A stretch of 64,000 nucleotides of DNA from Spirosoma endophyticum (GTDB taxonomy: Bacteria; Bacteroidota; Bacteroidia; Cytophagales; Spirosomataceae), in contig NZ_FOLQ01000002.1 of NCBI RefSeq assembly GCF_900112365.1, positions 248,001-312,000 of the forward strand. Direction: 5' to 3'. The first letter of the stretch is position 1. The number at the start of each line of letters is the position of its first letter. Of this stretch, positions 52,424-61,585 are shown piece after piece. The notes under the pieces were generated by a model that did no database searches, was not told where the DNA came from, and worked only from the letters and a program-made list of their open reading frames with translations. Position numbers and translations under genes: made by a program.

Positions 52424-52684
52424 CTATGATGCCGTATACAATCCACCGCCTACCAGACCATTATCTACCCGATTACTTCCGTAAAGCTTGATGCTTTTAA
52501 TAAGTCCATTGCCGATATAGTCGCTGGGTTGAGCATACTCGTCTGTACTTGCACCCGAAGTGCTAGTACCAGCACGTTGTCCGCTTTTATTTTTGAAGTA
52601 TTTATAGATGCCAAAACCAGCACCGGCAAGTAGGGTGGCGGCTCCTAACGCAATACCCAGTGAAGTTGTCGTTTTCTTGTCCAT
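52424..52684 (-). CDS. Small membrane-anchored hypothetical protein (86 aa)
   Basis: The protein has one N-terminal hydrophobic helix (LGIALGAATLLAGAGFGIY), then a polar, Ser/Gly-rich tail. The helix starts after a short charged MDKKTTTS, so it probably acts as an anchor. No family was recognised. It is convergent with the CocE/NonD gene across a strong hairpin, which supports its being a real transcription unit. Confidence 0.6.
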   Translation of the reverse strand: MDKKTTTSLGIALGAATLLAGAGFGIYKYFKNKSGQRAGTSTSGASTDEYAQPSDYIGNGLIKSIKLYGSNRVDNGLVGGGLYTAS

Positions 52685-52930
52685 GATTATGAATGGGTTG
52701 TTTACAGAGAAAACCTGTGGTAGACCAAATAGTTTTCGGCAGCTATTCAGATTTATTAAATAGGCGCTGGCCTGTTTTGTAGCTTGTTAAACCCTGTTTT
52801 GGCTTGTTTTGCCACTTTTTTACTAGTCATAACCAAGCATTATGAAGGAAACTAAACCGCTCGATAAGCCTTGCGCAATAAGTTATCAACGTGCCTGTTT
52901 TAGTGTAAAATTGCCAATTTCCTCCGACCT

Positions 52931-53680
52931 ATGCGTAGTCTGATTGCACTCTTTCTTGCTTTTTTCTCTCACCATGTCGTACAAGCTCAGCCGCCCATAA
53001 GGCCTAAATTAACCGTTACCCCCCTCAACGAGCAGGTGTATGTCCACACTACGTATGGTATGTATGGCAAGACGCCATTTCCATCCAATGGGCTGATCAT
53101 TAAAACGAAAGACGGCGTGGTGCTGGTTGATACCGGCTGGGATACCGATACCAACACCGATAATACCCGGGACTTACTTCAATGGGTTTCCAGTAACCTG
53201 CACCAACCTGTCCGACTTTGTATTGTTACGCATGCTCACGAAGATCGTGTGGGTGGAATCAGTGAACTCCACAAGTCAGGGATTCGGGTTGTCAGTACGC
53301 CATTGACCGCCCGGAAATCGGTCAAGCTGGGCTTTGAATCGCCCGAAGGTATTTTGCCCGCCGATACTACGTTTAAAATCGGCCGGGAGCCCATTCGCTG
53401 TTATTTCCCCGGCGAGGGGCACACCAGCGATAACATTGTCGTGTGGTTGCCGAACCAGAAAATCCTGTATGGTGGCTGTCTGGTAAAAAGTGTCGTTGCC
53501 TTTGGCATGGGGAACCTGGCTGATGCCAACGTAAACGCCTGGGCTGGTTCCATGCGGAAGGTGCTGAGTCAATTTGAAACCGCCCGAGTTGTGGTACCCG
53601 GTCATCAGGATTGGGGTGATACCAAGGCGCTGGCGCATACCTTGCAGATGGTGGAAAAATGCATGGCTTCCCAAAAATGA
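52931..53680 (+). CDS. bla: Subclass B1 metallo-beta-lactamase
   Basis: This 249-residue protein has a signal peptide (MRSLIALFLAFFSHHVVQAQ) and the B1 fold. All six zinc ligands of subclass B1 are present: H101, H103 and D105 in THAHEDRVGG, H164 in GEGHTSDN, C183 in GGCLVKS and H225 in VPGHQDWG. The lysine in GGCLVKS that contacts the beta-lactam carboxylate is retained. Between these, DNIVVWLP and GNLADANV match Bacillus BcII closely. It should hydrolyse penicillins, cephalosporins and possibly carbapenems in the periplasm. There are no mobile-element signs nearby, so it appears to be a resident chromosomal gene. Confidence 0.93.
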   Translation: MRSLIALFLAFFSHHVVQAQPPIRPKLTVTPLNEQVYVHTTYGMYGKTPFPSNGLIIKTKDGVVLVDTGWDTDTNTDNTRDLLQWVSSNLHQPVRLCIVTHAHEDRVGGISELHKSGIRVVSTPLTARKSVKLGFESPEGILPADTTFKIGREPIRCYFPGEGHTSDNIVVWLPNQKILYGGCLVKSVVAFGMGNLADANVNAWAGSMRKVLSQFETARVVVPGHQDWGDTKALAHTLQMVEKCMASQK

Positions 53681-53750
53681 TAACCTCAGCCAAGCGTGAA
53701 CGGGGCAACACAATACTACGTTGCCCGAACTTCATTTAACGAATAATATC

Positions 53751-54680
53751 ATGCCCAAACTTATTTTAATGGATCACGACGGAGCTATTGACGATTTGCT
53801 ATCGCAATTGCTTGTCCTGACAATGCCCGATACTGAACTGATCGGCATCACCGTAACGCCCGCCGATTGTTACATCGAGCCAGCCCTGGAATCGACCTAT
53901 AAGTTACTTCAATTAATGGGGAAAGAATCGGTTCCGTTGGGTAGGGGAGACTACTACGGCATTAATGCGTTCCCGAACGAGTGGCGGGCACGACCGGAGA
54001 TTATAAACGCCTTACCAATGTTGATCAATCTCCCGAAATCGCCTGATCCGTACACGTACCTGAGCGCGCCCGATCTGATTATCGACAGGCTGAGTTCGGC
54101 TACAGAAACGGTAACGATTTTGATGACGGGTCCTTGCTCCAATCTGGTGTTGGCCCTAGAGGAAGTCCCGGAGCTGAAAGACAAAATTAAAGAGATTGTC
54201 TGGATGGCGGGCGCATTTCGCGTGCATGGAAATGTCCAGACCTTTCAACACGACGGCACGGCCGAATGGAATGTGTTCTGGGACCCGATCAGTTCCCAAA
54301 AGCTGGTTTCGTATGAATTGCCGTTAACGCTGATTCCGCTGGACGTAACGAATCATGTGCCCGTTACCCGGAAATTTCTGTCAACCTTAGCGACGCAAAT
54401 CGACTACAAGTTGTCGAATTTAACGGGCCAGTTGTGGGCATTGACGCTCGATACCATTCCGAGCTATCATTACACCTACTTTATGTGGGATATTCTGGCG
54501 ACCAGCTATCTGGCGCTACCTGAGAAGTTCACCACCGAGATTGTGAAAGCAAACGTCAGCACGCGCCCGCCCAACGCCGGACAGACGTATCTGGATGATA
54601 ACGGCTATACGGTGAAAATAGCCACCGATGTCAATCCAGCCCATTTTTACGAATATATCCTGACGCATTTTAAGCGGTAA
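53751..54680 (+). CDS. Nucleoside hydrolase (IunH family)
   Basis: This 309-residue protein has the N-terminal calcium-binding cluster as DHDGAIDD (the usual form is DTDPGxDD, so it is slightly divergent), LMTGPCSNLVLALEE for the second strand, VWMAGAFRVHGNVQ and EWNVFWDPISSQKL. Such enzymes cleave the N-glycosidic bond of nucleosides to base and ribose. The ATG at 53751 is preferred to a TTG at 53721. It follows the beta-lactamase gene by 70 bp in the same direction, but co-function is not obvious. Confidence 0.88.
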   Translation: MPKLILMDHDGAIDDLLSQLLVLTMPDTELIGITVTPADCYIEPALESTYKLLQLMGKESVPLGRGDYYGINAFPNEWRARPEIINALPMLINLPKSPDPYTYLSAPDLIIDRLSSATETVTILMTGPCSNLVLALEEVPELKDKIKEIVWMAGAFRVHGNVQTFQHDGTAEWNVFWDPISSQKLVSYELPLTLIPLDVTNHVPVTRKFLSTLATQIDYKLSNLTGQLWALTLDTIPSYHYTYFMWDILATSYLALPEKFTTEIVKANVSTRPPNAGQTYLDDNGYTVKIATDVNPAHFYEYILTHFKR

Positions 54681-54690
54681 TGAATGTAAG

Positions 54691-54743
54691 TCAGGAAGCT
54701 CCTTTCTAGCCTGTATTTATATAGACGAAAATAAGCTTCCTGA
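54691..54743. terminator. Bidirectional inverted repeat between nucleoside hydrolase and GlxA genes
   Basis: TCAGGAAGCT (54691-54700) and AGCTTCCTGA (54734-54743) are perfect 10-base arms with a 33-base loop. It lies between convergent stops. The long loop makes it weaker than the other terminators. Confidence 0.5.
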
Positions 54744-54761
54744 TTAGTAGTCATTGTTGTG

Positions 54762-55748
54762 TCAGGCTTCTAAAACCATCGTTTCTTTATTGTACTTATT
54801 TCTATAATCGATGGGTGATAATCCGGTAATTTTTTTAAATGTCGTTCTGAACGCTTTGTTGTCGGAATAGCCGACATCATACATAATTTCGTTGACGGTT
54901 TTTCGATTCGTTTCAAAGCTTTTTTTCGCTACTTCAATTTTTACGCGCTGTATATATTCTGTAACGGTATTGGCGGTCGCTTTTTTAAATCTCCGTTCTA
55001 AACTTCGGCGACTTAGCGCTAAAATATCTGATAATTGATCAATCGTTATTTTTTCCTGGAAATTAGTCTCAATAAACTCCTGTGCTTTTTTAATTGGCTC
55101 ATCTTCATGTTCTTTCTGCCCCTGGAAAATAGTAAAGGATGATTGGCTGTCCCGCTCTATTTCGATCGCGAATACTTTGGCTGAAAGAATCGCTATATCG
55201 CGACCGGCGTACTTCTCAATAAGGTACAGGATCAGGTTGAGGTAGGAGAAAGCGCCCCCGCTCGAATAGATGCCGTGCTCATCGGTAATGATTTTCTCCG
55301 TCACCAGGTCGACGTCCGGAAACAATTGTCTGAACTCATTGGCGGCCATCCAGTGCGTAGCACATTTTTTTCCTTTTAACAAGCCCGTGGAGGCCAGAAT
55401 AAAGGCACCTAAGCAAAGGCTGGCTACTTCTGCGCCCCGTTGATGCTGTTTTGTTATCCAGGGGAGGAGATCACTGTTGTTTTCAATAGCGCTTTTCAAC
55501 TCGCCATCAACGGCCGGGATAATAATCAGATCGGTTTTTTTTACATCGTCCAGTAGCACATCCGCGTGAACCGTGAATGAGCCGCCACTTAGGGGGATTT
55601 CTTTCGAACTACCTACCAGTTGCACCGTAAACAAAGGGGACTCGCCCCTGGCCATAACGAACTGATTTACCTGAGTAAGCAACTGGCGTGAGCCTTCCAG
55701 ACTGCCTAAAATAGCCCCTTTAGGAACAAGGATCGATATATGTTTCAT
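54762..55748 (-). CDS. GlxA-type regulator: DJ-1/PfpI domain plus AraC domain
   Basis: This 328-residue protein has a DJ-1/PfpI domain at residues about 1-190 (ISILVPKGAILGSLEGS; nucleophile elbow SLCLGAFILA with a cysteine) and a C-terminal AraC DNA-binding domain (ITIDQLSDILALSRRSLERRF, VNEIMYDVGYSDNKAFRTTF, given in part). This architecture is the GlxA family of transcription activators. The ATG at 55748 starts directly with the DJ-1 strand; a TTG at 55790 is the longer alternative. It stands alone, with no obvious target nearby. Confidence 0.92.
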   Translation of the reverse strand: MKHISILVPKGAILGSLEGSRQLLTQVNQFVMARGESPLFTVQLVGSSKEIPLSGGSFTVHADVLLDDVKKTDLIIIPAVDGELKSAIENNSDLLPWITKQHQRGAEVASLCLGAFILASTGLLKGKKCATHWMAANEFRQLFPDVDLVTEKIITDEHGIYSSGGAFSYLNLILYLIEKYAGRDIAILSAKVFAIEIERDSQSSFTIFQGQKEHEDEPIKKAQEFIETNFQEKITIDQLSDILALSRRSLERRFKKATANTVTEYIQRVKIEVAKKSFETNRKTVNEIMYDVGYSDNKAFRTTFKKITGLSPIDYRNKYNKETMVLEA

Positions 55749-56116
55749 AGGGTAAAAATAGGTAAAATCTATGTCGTAACCAATACTCAATTTGACGCGT
55801 TGGTAGCCTGTTTTCAGCTGATGAAATTCGTTGAAATAAAGAACTGGATAGTGGCGAGGTTAACAAATAATCCAGACAGAATTAATTTAATTTAGTGTGT
55901 TAAGTTTAATGATTTTTGCCAGTAAAATCGCAGAATATAATTGAAAAAAATGTTTAGTTTGTAATCTATAAGTAGCTATTTAAATTGATTTTTCTAGTAT
56001 TGGTTGCTAGGGGGTTTAATTTGAACGAAAGAGGTTTGATATGTTCTCTACCAGGGAAAAACAAAGGGGTTACAAATTAATGTAGCCCCTTTGTGACGTA
56101 TTAAAAAACGCGTTTT
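55749..56116. other. AT-rich intergenic region with no supported gene
   Basis: The stretch, particularly 55860-56040, is strongly AT-rich and lies upstream of the GlxA-type gene and downstream of the M14 peptidase gene (both minus strand). It probably holds the GlxA promoter. No coding frame, repeat or complete promoter consensus was identified. Confidence 0.45.
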
Positions 56117-59002
56117 CTACTCATCTGATTTCGTTGCCGGGGTTGCTTTTGCTTCAGCCGTATTGGCTGGGCTGGCCGGTGTGTCCAGGTGATTCCAGTT
56201 AATCAATACGTTCCAGAGTAGGGGCGCATCATGATGGTTCAGGTAACGGTGCAATGGGTCGAAGGTGAACGCAATGACCCGTCCAGTGCCGACCGGTACG
56301 TTAAAAATACCGCCGTGGCCAATAATCGTCTGTTCGTTGCGAACCATGCCAGATACGACGTATGGATCTTCCTTTTTAGGCGTCGCGGGTTTCGCAGGTT
56401 CCTTTGCGATCTTTTTGTCGGGCATACCCATAATCAAACCTTTATATTCCTCCTCGTCCTTGAGTGGTTTCGTGCCGTACTGCATCAGCATCATGTCGCG
56501 GTTGTACCGTTTCGTTTGCAGCAGGGGCGCAATACCGCGGAAAATCGAGAAGGTTTCCGGGAAGCCGTACATAACCGGGCTGTCTGGTTTCCGGTTTTTT
56601 ACCTGCACAATCGACCCCGGGTGGAACAGCGTTGGCGCACTCACCTGATCCAGATCGCGGGCAATGCCCGTCTCGGCAATCATCAGCGATGAATTATCTA
56701 ACGTAACGAGTACACCACCCGCTTCAACAAACTTTTTCAGGTTGTCGACTCCCTCAAAACCTGGTCCGCCGGTGATGTCGGCAGTAGCATCGGGGAAGCC
56801 ATGCGACGGAAATTCAGGCGTTTTGGTGTAGGGGATTGGCCCGTATTTCGAATCGAGTTCGTGAATAAAGTTCGTCGCCGATCCGCGCATCCGGGGAATG
56901 AGAATCACGTCGAATTTCTTCCGGAGATCGCCCGCTTTCAACTGGTCTTTATTGATGGACGTATACGGAATACCGCGTTGCTCGAACGTGTACCGCGCCC
57001 AGCCTTCGTCCTGCGTATTGAACCAACTGTGGTAAATCGCCACGCGAGGCAGGCTAACTTCATGCTGACGCAACGTAGTACCAAGTCCTGTTGGCTCGGC
57101 CTTCGTGGCCAGCAGATCAAGGCCAAACTGGGTCGATAGCTTTTTCGCCTGATCGGTCGTTAAGCCTTTGAAAACGACGGCTCCGGCCGTTAGTGTGTCT
57201 TTAATCCCGGCAAAGGTTGTTTTGGTATCCAGCACAAATGCTTTCGCTGTTTTGCCCTGCGTTTTCATCCACAGAAGTGCGGGCATCAAAGTGCTCTGCG
57301 CTTTGTAGTTCAGTACGTAGTTCGTGCCGTCGCCATCGAGAATACCAGTGTACTTTACGTCCTCGCCAACCATTTTCAGTTCGCTTGGCGCATATGTAAG
57401 GCTGTCCTGCGCTTTTACGTCCACGCCATACAAATAGCCCAATGTCCAGGCAATGTCATCGTAAGGCGGAAACTTCGCTTCTTTCGGATAGTTCTGTTTG
57501 GTCAGCAGCGATACAGCCAGATTGCGATACGGCTGATTCAATAGCACGACGTAATCGCCCTTGTTTTTACCCGATTCCGCCTTGTGTACTTCAATAGCCT
57601 GCGCCCGAAGCTGATTGACCAGGTAAGCCGCCATTGTCGGGTCACGCTGATCTTTGGAAATGACAAACGCCCGTGGTTTTTCCTCTGTGCCTTTTCGAAT
57701 GTTGTTCAGCCCTTTCTGATAGAAATTCTTCAGCAGCATTCGGCTGTTCGTTGCGCCGTAGGACAGAGAAGCCAGTACACCAGCTTCCATGTAGTTGATG
57801 CCATTCCGGTAAGACCAGAGTACTTTTTCGGTGGCCGGATCGGGCCGGTACCACTCCTTGGACGTAACGGCATCGCCCGCATATTTCTGCTCGGCCAAAT
57901 CGCGGAGGTACGTATTGGCACCTGCGTTTCCGAACGTTTCGTAGAAGCGGCCAACGGCATTGTGATTGTTGGAAATCCAGAGGGCATACCCCGGATACCA
58001 GCCATCGTAGAACGCCCAGGTAAATACGCCGGGTAATCCCTGTGCCGCCAGCGCGCCCATATCGTGGTTCCCCATCGTCTGCCATTCGCCAATGGTGATC
58101 GGGTCGATAGTTTCGTTGTAAGGGCCAGTTCCGGTCGAAATATAGAGCAGCGGCACCGACTCGTGAAGGTCCAGACTGGCCGTTGGATGCCAGTCGTAGA
58201 ATATTTTAAACATGGCTTTGGTGATGGCCTGTGACACCTGCAAACCGTCGCGGTTGTTGTCATGATAGACGTATTTCCCCCAGTACGGTGGTGATTTTGG
58301 GAAGCCGTCATCAAAGTCTTTACGGGATTTCGTAAAGCGGAAATACCAGTCTACCTGCTTGTCCCAGCCATCGGGTTCCGACACGGGATTGATCAGGACG
58401 ATAATGTTATCCCGAATTGTTTTAATCTCGGGCGTTTGGCTGGTAATCAGGCGATACGCTAACTCCATCAGCATTTCGGGTGATCCCATTTCCGGTGAAT
58501 GAAGTCCCCCGTTCAGGTAATACACCAGCTTGGTATCGCCCAGAATTTTCTCAATATCCTGCGTACCCATTTTGCGGGGATCGGCCAGCAGCGCCAGTTG
58601 CTTTTTGTAGTGATCGAGCCGTTTCATGGCATCCTCGCTCCCAATGGCGATCAACTGAATCGGGCGGCCTTCTTCGGTGGTGCTCACCTGCTCCATGCTG
58701 ATGTTCGGCGAGGTTTCCGTCAGCTTTTTGTAATAAGCGTAAATCTCGGGTGTGCGATGCAGAATGCCGGGCGTCCCGATAATTTGTCCAAAATGCTTCC
58801 GTGGCGAAGGGACTTTCGGGTCGTCGGGCAGGTTCAGGACCGAAGCTGGCAGGAAACGTTTGTCGGTCGTGTACTCCTTGATTTTCTCATTATACGTCTC
58901 GTCGATCGACTGCGCCCGGAGTGATACACTAGCGAGCGTAAGTCCGGCCAGTGTAAAGGAACGTAGCTGGCCGAGTCGATGCCTGCTGATAAAGGTTTTC
59001 AT
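56117..59002 (-). CDS. Exported M14 zinc carboxypeptidase-like protein (961 aa)
   Basis: The protein has a basic N-terminus and hydrophobic signal segment (RSFTLAGLTLASVSLRAQ). The M14 domain lies at residues about 75-400: the zinc pair H168/E171 is in GGLHSPEMGSPE, INPVSEPDGW follows, and the third histidine is in ASLDLHESVP. The C-terminal half (about 430-960) is a long extension of unknown function, ending in an Ala/Thr-rich tail. It is probably a periplasmic carboxypeptidase. It follows the S9 peptidase gene by 48 bp, suggesting an operon for sequential peptide degradation. Confidence 0.88.
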   Translation of the reverse strand: MKTFISRHRLGQLRSFTLAGLTLASVSLRAQSIDETYNEKIKEYTTDKRFLPASVLNLPDDPKVPSPRKHFGQIIGTPGILHRTPEIYAYYKKLTETSPNISMEQVSTTEEGRPIQLIAIGSEDAMKRLDHYKKQLALLADPRKMGTQDIEKILGDTKLVYYLNGGLHSPEMGSPEMLMELAYRLITSQTPEIKTIRDNIIVLINPVSEPDGWDKQVDWYFRFTKSRKDFDDGFPKSPPYWGKYVYHDNNRDGLQVSQAITKAMFKIFYDWHPTASLDLHESVPLLYISTGTGPYNETIDPITIGEWQTMGNHDMGALAAQGLPGVFTWAFYDGWYPGYALWISNNHNAVGRFYETFGNAGANTYLRDLAEQKYAGDAVTSKEWYRPDPATEKVLWSYRNGINYMEAGVLASLSYGATNSRMLLKNFYQKGLNNIRKGTEEKPRAFVISKDQRDPTMAAYLVNQLRAQAIEVHKAESGKNKGDYVVLLNQPYRNLAVSLLTKQNYPKEAKFPPYDDIAWTLGYLYGVDVKAQDSLTYAPSELKMVGEDVKYTGILDGDGTNYVLNYKAQSTLMPALLWMKTQGKTAKAFVLDTKTTFAGIKDTLTAGAVVFKGLTTDQAKKLSTQFGLDLLATKAEPTGLGTTLRQHEVSLPRVAIYHSWFNTQDEGWARYTFEQRGIPYTSINKDQLKAGDLRKKFDVILIPRMRGSATNFIHELDSKYGPIPYTKTPEFPSHGFPDATADITGGPGFEGVDNLKKFVEAGGVLVTLDNSSLMIAETGIARDLDQVSAPTLFHPGSIVQVKNRKPDSPVMYGFPETFSIFRGIAPLLQTKRYNRDMMLMQYGTKPLKDEEEYKGLIMGMPDKKIAKEPAKPATPKKEDPYVVSGMVRNEQTIIGHGGIFNVPVGTGRVIAFTFDPLHRYLNHHDAPLLWNVLINWNHLDTPASPANTAEAKATPATKSDE

Positions 59003-59050
59003 GATTGCAGCGTTGGTTTATTAGTAAAGGTTCTTTGGTATACCGAAAAT

Positions 59051-61174
59051 TTATTGCTTGGGCTTCATAAACTGCCGCTTGAAATAATCGGCGGTGGCGG
59101 CACTCATTTTGATCGCATTGCTATGTTTCATCCAATGGTGCGTATCATCGACGATCACGAGCGTTTCCATGGGTACGCCCTGCTTGTCAAGGCGTCGGAC
59201 CAGATCGGTGCTCTGATTGAATCGTACGTTACGGTCTTCGTCTCCGTGAATGATGAGCACGGGCGATGTCCAGGTGCTGATTGACGAAACCGGCGACGAT
59301 TCCCACACCACTTTAGCCGCTTTGTCGGCATCGGGAATTTTCTCATAGCGGTCGGTCTGGCTGATGCCGTTGCGTTGCTGACTCCAGTCATGTACGCCAT
59401 GAATGTCGACGCCAGCTGCAAACAGTTTGGAATCACGGGCGAGGGCCAGTGCAGTCAGGTAGCCGCCGTATGAACCACCGTAAATACCAATTTTTGACGC
59501 ATCGACCTGTGGTTGTTCCGATAACCAAACGGCTCCAGCACGAACATCCTGATATTCAGAAGCGCCCGTAGCTCCGCCATTGGCGGGTTGGTGAAAATCG
59601 AATCCGTAGCCAATACCCAGTCGATAATTTATAGACAAAACGACAAACCCCTGGCTAGCCAGGTATTGATTGAGGGCGTATGAGTTAGCGTAGTAATCGG
59701 AGTAATTCCAGCCCAGCAGCATCTGGCGGGGTGGCCCGCCGTGTACATAAATGAGAGCCGGTTTTTTGGACGGGCCACCTGCTGGTTCAAACAACTGACC
59801 ATGAACCGTCATGCCATCGGGCGCCTTGAAAATGACCTGTTTGGGTGTGACCAGTTGATTGGCTGGGAAGTTCGCCGGCACCAGATTCTGGCCCAGCACT
59901 TTGGGCGTTCCTTTCGTAAATGCCATCACGGTGGGCAGCGGTGGCCGTTGGGCGGTGGCACTGATCATGGCAACCGTTGCACCATCTCCCGTAACGACGG
60001 GCGTCCATTCGAGACCCGTTCCTGGGACGAGTACTTCCATTTGAGCCTTGTCTACGGGTACCCGAACCGCGTGCCGACGGTCGATGTCCAGTTTGTCGGG
60101 GCCGGTGTTTCCGCTGAATAACAGCCATTTGCGGTCGTGGCTTAACGTAATGTGCTCGGCCATGAACGAGCCAGGCGTTAACAGCAGGGGTATACCACCC
60201 GACGAGGCAATCGAGTAGAGGTGCGGCCAGCCATCCTGATACGACAGGAAAACGATACGTTCGTTGGCCGCCCAGTGCAGATTGAATCCACCATGTGTGG
60301 AAGGTTCCGAACCCGCCAGCGTTTTTGGGGCCGTCCAGATGGGCGACGCCGTTCCTGAAGCGACATCGGCGGTCCAGATCGACCAGGGGCGGTGTCTGCG
60401 AGTCAGAAGGGAGTCTGGAGCGCCACCAGTGCCGGGCGTACGAACAAACACCAGTCGTTTGCCATCCGGCGACCAGCGTGGCGATTCATCATGCCCAAAG
60501 GACGGCGCAATCCAGTTGATAGGCGTTGTTTCGTTCGTAAAGACACCCACAAATGCGTGATCTTTCCGATCGCAGACAAACGCCAGTTTTGCCCCATCCG
60601 GCGACCATTCGATGGAACTGTTCGTACCGCGTGCGTTGAACATCGCTTTAGCCGCCGAAGAACCGTCGGTTGGCGATATCCAGACCTGTCCGCCTTTGAT
60701 GAATGCAATCCGGTCGCTCCTGGGCGAGATAACGGGCATGTCCCCTTCGGCGATGGCTTTGGGCTCACCCCCCGCAAACGGAACACTCCAGACCTGTACT
60801 TTGGGTGGTACGGGCGACGAGGTTACGTTGACGGGCAATTCATCGTCCCAGTTGGAGCCATGGTCACCACCCCGTACATAGACGACCCAATTTCCATCGG
60901 CAGAGATTGATAAGCTGGTGATTTCCTGTCCGTCGTCGTTGGTGTAATTTGTGAGTTTACGGGGCGCGAAATCAGGGCCCTCTGCTACGTAAACATTGCG
61001 TTTACCCTGCTCGTTAAATGCCCAGGCGATTCGTGAGCCCTTCGCTGAACTGGTTAATTCATTGGGAAAAGGGTAGCTTTTGACCGATTCGAGTGAGAAG
61101 GTTTGGCCCGGCGATGGGCTGGATTGAAGGAACAAAAAGCCTGTTAACAGGCACAATAGAGGAATCGTTTTCAT
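59051..61174 (-). CDS. Exported S9 dipeptidyl/oligopeptidase
   Basis: This 707-residue protein has a signal peptide (MKTIPLLCLLTGFLFLQSSP), an N-terminal propeller with PD40-like blades (IEWSPDGAKLAFV, PRWSPDGKRLVFV) and a C-terminal alpha/beta-hydrolase. The nucleophile is S568 in GGSYGGYLTA; the aspartate is in HGDEDRNV and the histidine in VDDTHHWM. It is the first gene of an S9-M14 pair. The substrate would be peptides with proline or alanine near the N-terminus, by family. Confidence 0.92.
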   Translation of the reverse strand: MKTIPLLCLLTGFLFLQSSPSPGQTFSLESVKSYPFPNELTSSAKGSRIAWAFNEQGKRNVYVAEGPDFAPRKLTNYTNDDGQEITSLSISADGNWVVYVRGGDHGSNWDDELPVNVTSSPVPPKVQVWSVPFAGGEPKAIAEGDMPVISPRSDRIAFIKGGQVWISPTDGSSAAKAMFNARGTNSSIEWSPDGAKLAFVCDRKDHAFVGVFTNETTPINWIAPSFGHDESPRWSPDGKRLVFVRTPGTGGAPDSLLTRRHRPWSIWTADVASGTASPIWTAPKTLAGSEPSTHGGFNLHWAANERIVFLSYQDGWPHLYSIASSGGIPLLLTPGSFMAEHITLSHDRKWLLFSGNTGPDKLDIDRRHAVRVPVDKAQMEVLVPGTGLEWTPVVTGDGATVAMISATAQRPPLPTVMAFTKGTPKVLGQNLVPANFPANQLVTPKQVIFKAPDGMTVHGQLFEPAGGPSKKPALIYVHGGPPRQMLLGWNYSDYYANSYALNQYLASQGFVVLSINYRLGIGYGFDFHQPANGGATGASEYQDVRAGAVWLSEQPQVDASKIGIYGGSYGGYLTALALARDSKLFAAGVDIHGVHDWSQQRNGISQTDRYEKIPDADKAAKVVWESSPVSSISTWTSPVLIIHGDEDRNVRFNQSTDLVRRLDKQGVPMETLVIVDDTHHWMKHSNAIKMSAATADYFKRQFMKPKQ

Positions 61175-61585
61175 GAGTAATGCAGGAAGAATTGAACGTT
61201 ATACATAACGAGCTCAAGTGCGGAACTCAAATAAGCTAATAATTTTCTATTATGCTCGTTTGGGGAAATAAAATTCTAAAGATCACCAATATAATACTAT
61301 GATCTGCCAAGAAATAGCAGGTGTTTTACTTGTTGCAGCAGAGTGGTAGTCAGGGGGTAATTGAGCCCCTGGATTTCCTGAAATTATGAAACTGAATCCT
61401 AATTTTTACCGTATATCATGGAAAGGTAACAACGATTATGCGATTGTCCAGTAAAACAGATTACGTTACTGGACTTGGTCAATTAAGGGTAAACTAGTAT
61501 ACTTACAGATTAATAAGCTGAATACGTGATCATACAACACTATTACGATCAAATGAACGACTATATATTGAGCAGGGATGGGCTA
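61175..61585. other. Divergent intergenic region with one inverted repeat
   Basis: The region lies between the S9 peptidase gene and the plus-strand gene at 61586, and is AT-rich. GTCCAGTAA (61446-61454) and TTACTGGAC (61466-61474) form a 9-base inverted repeat with an 11-base spacer. No gene is supported; a GTG frame from 61526 merely extends the next gene. Confidence 0.4.

Noticed and set aside
56231..56692. Plus-strand frame of 153 codons inside the M14 peptidase gene
   Set aside because: It is an antisense shadow, Arg/His/Val-rich, with no domain. Other long antisense frames (57584-58036, 57730-58314, 58499-58924, 60392-60910, 33627-34322, 39660-40106) were rejected for the same reason.
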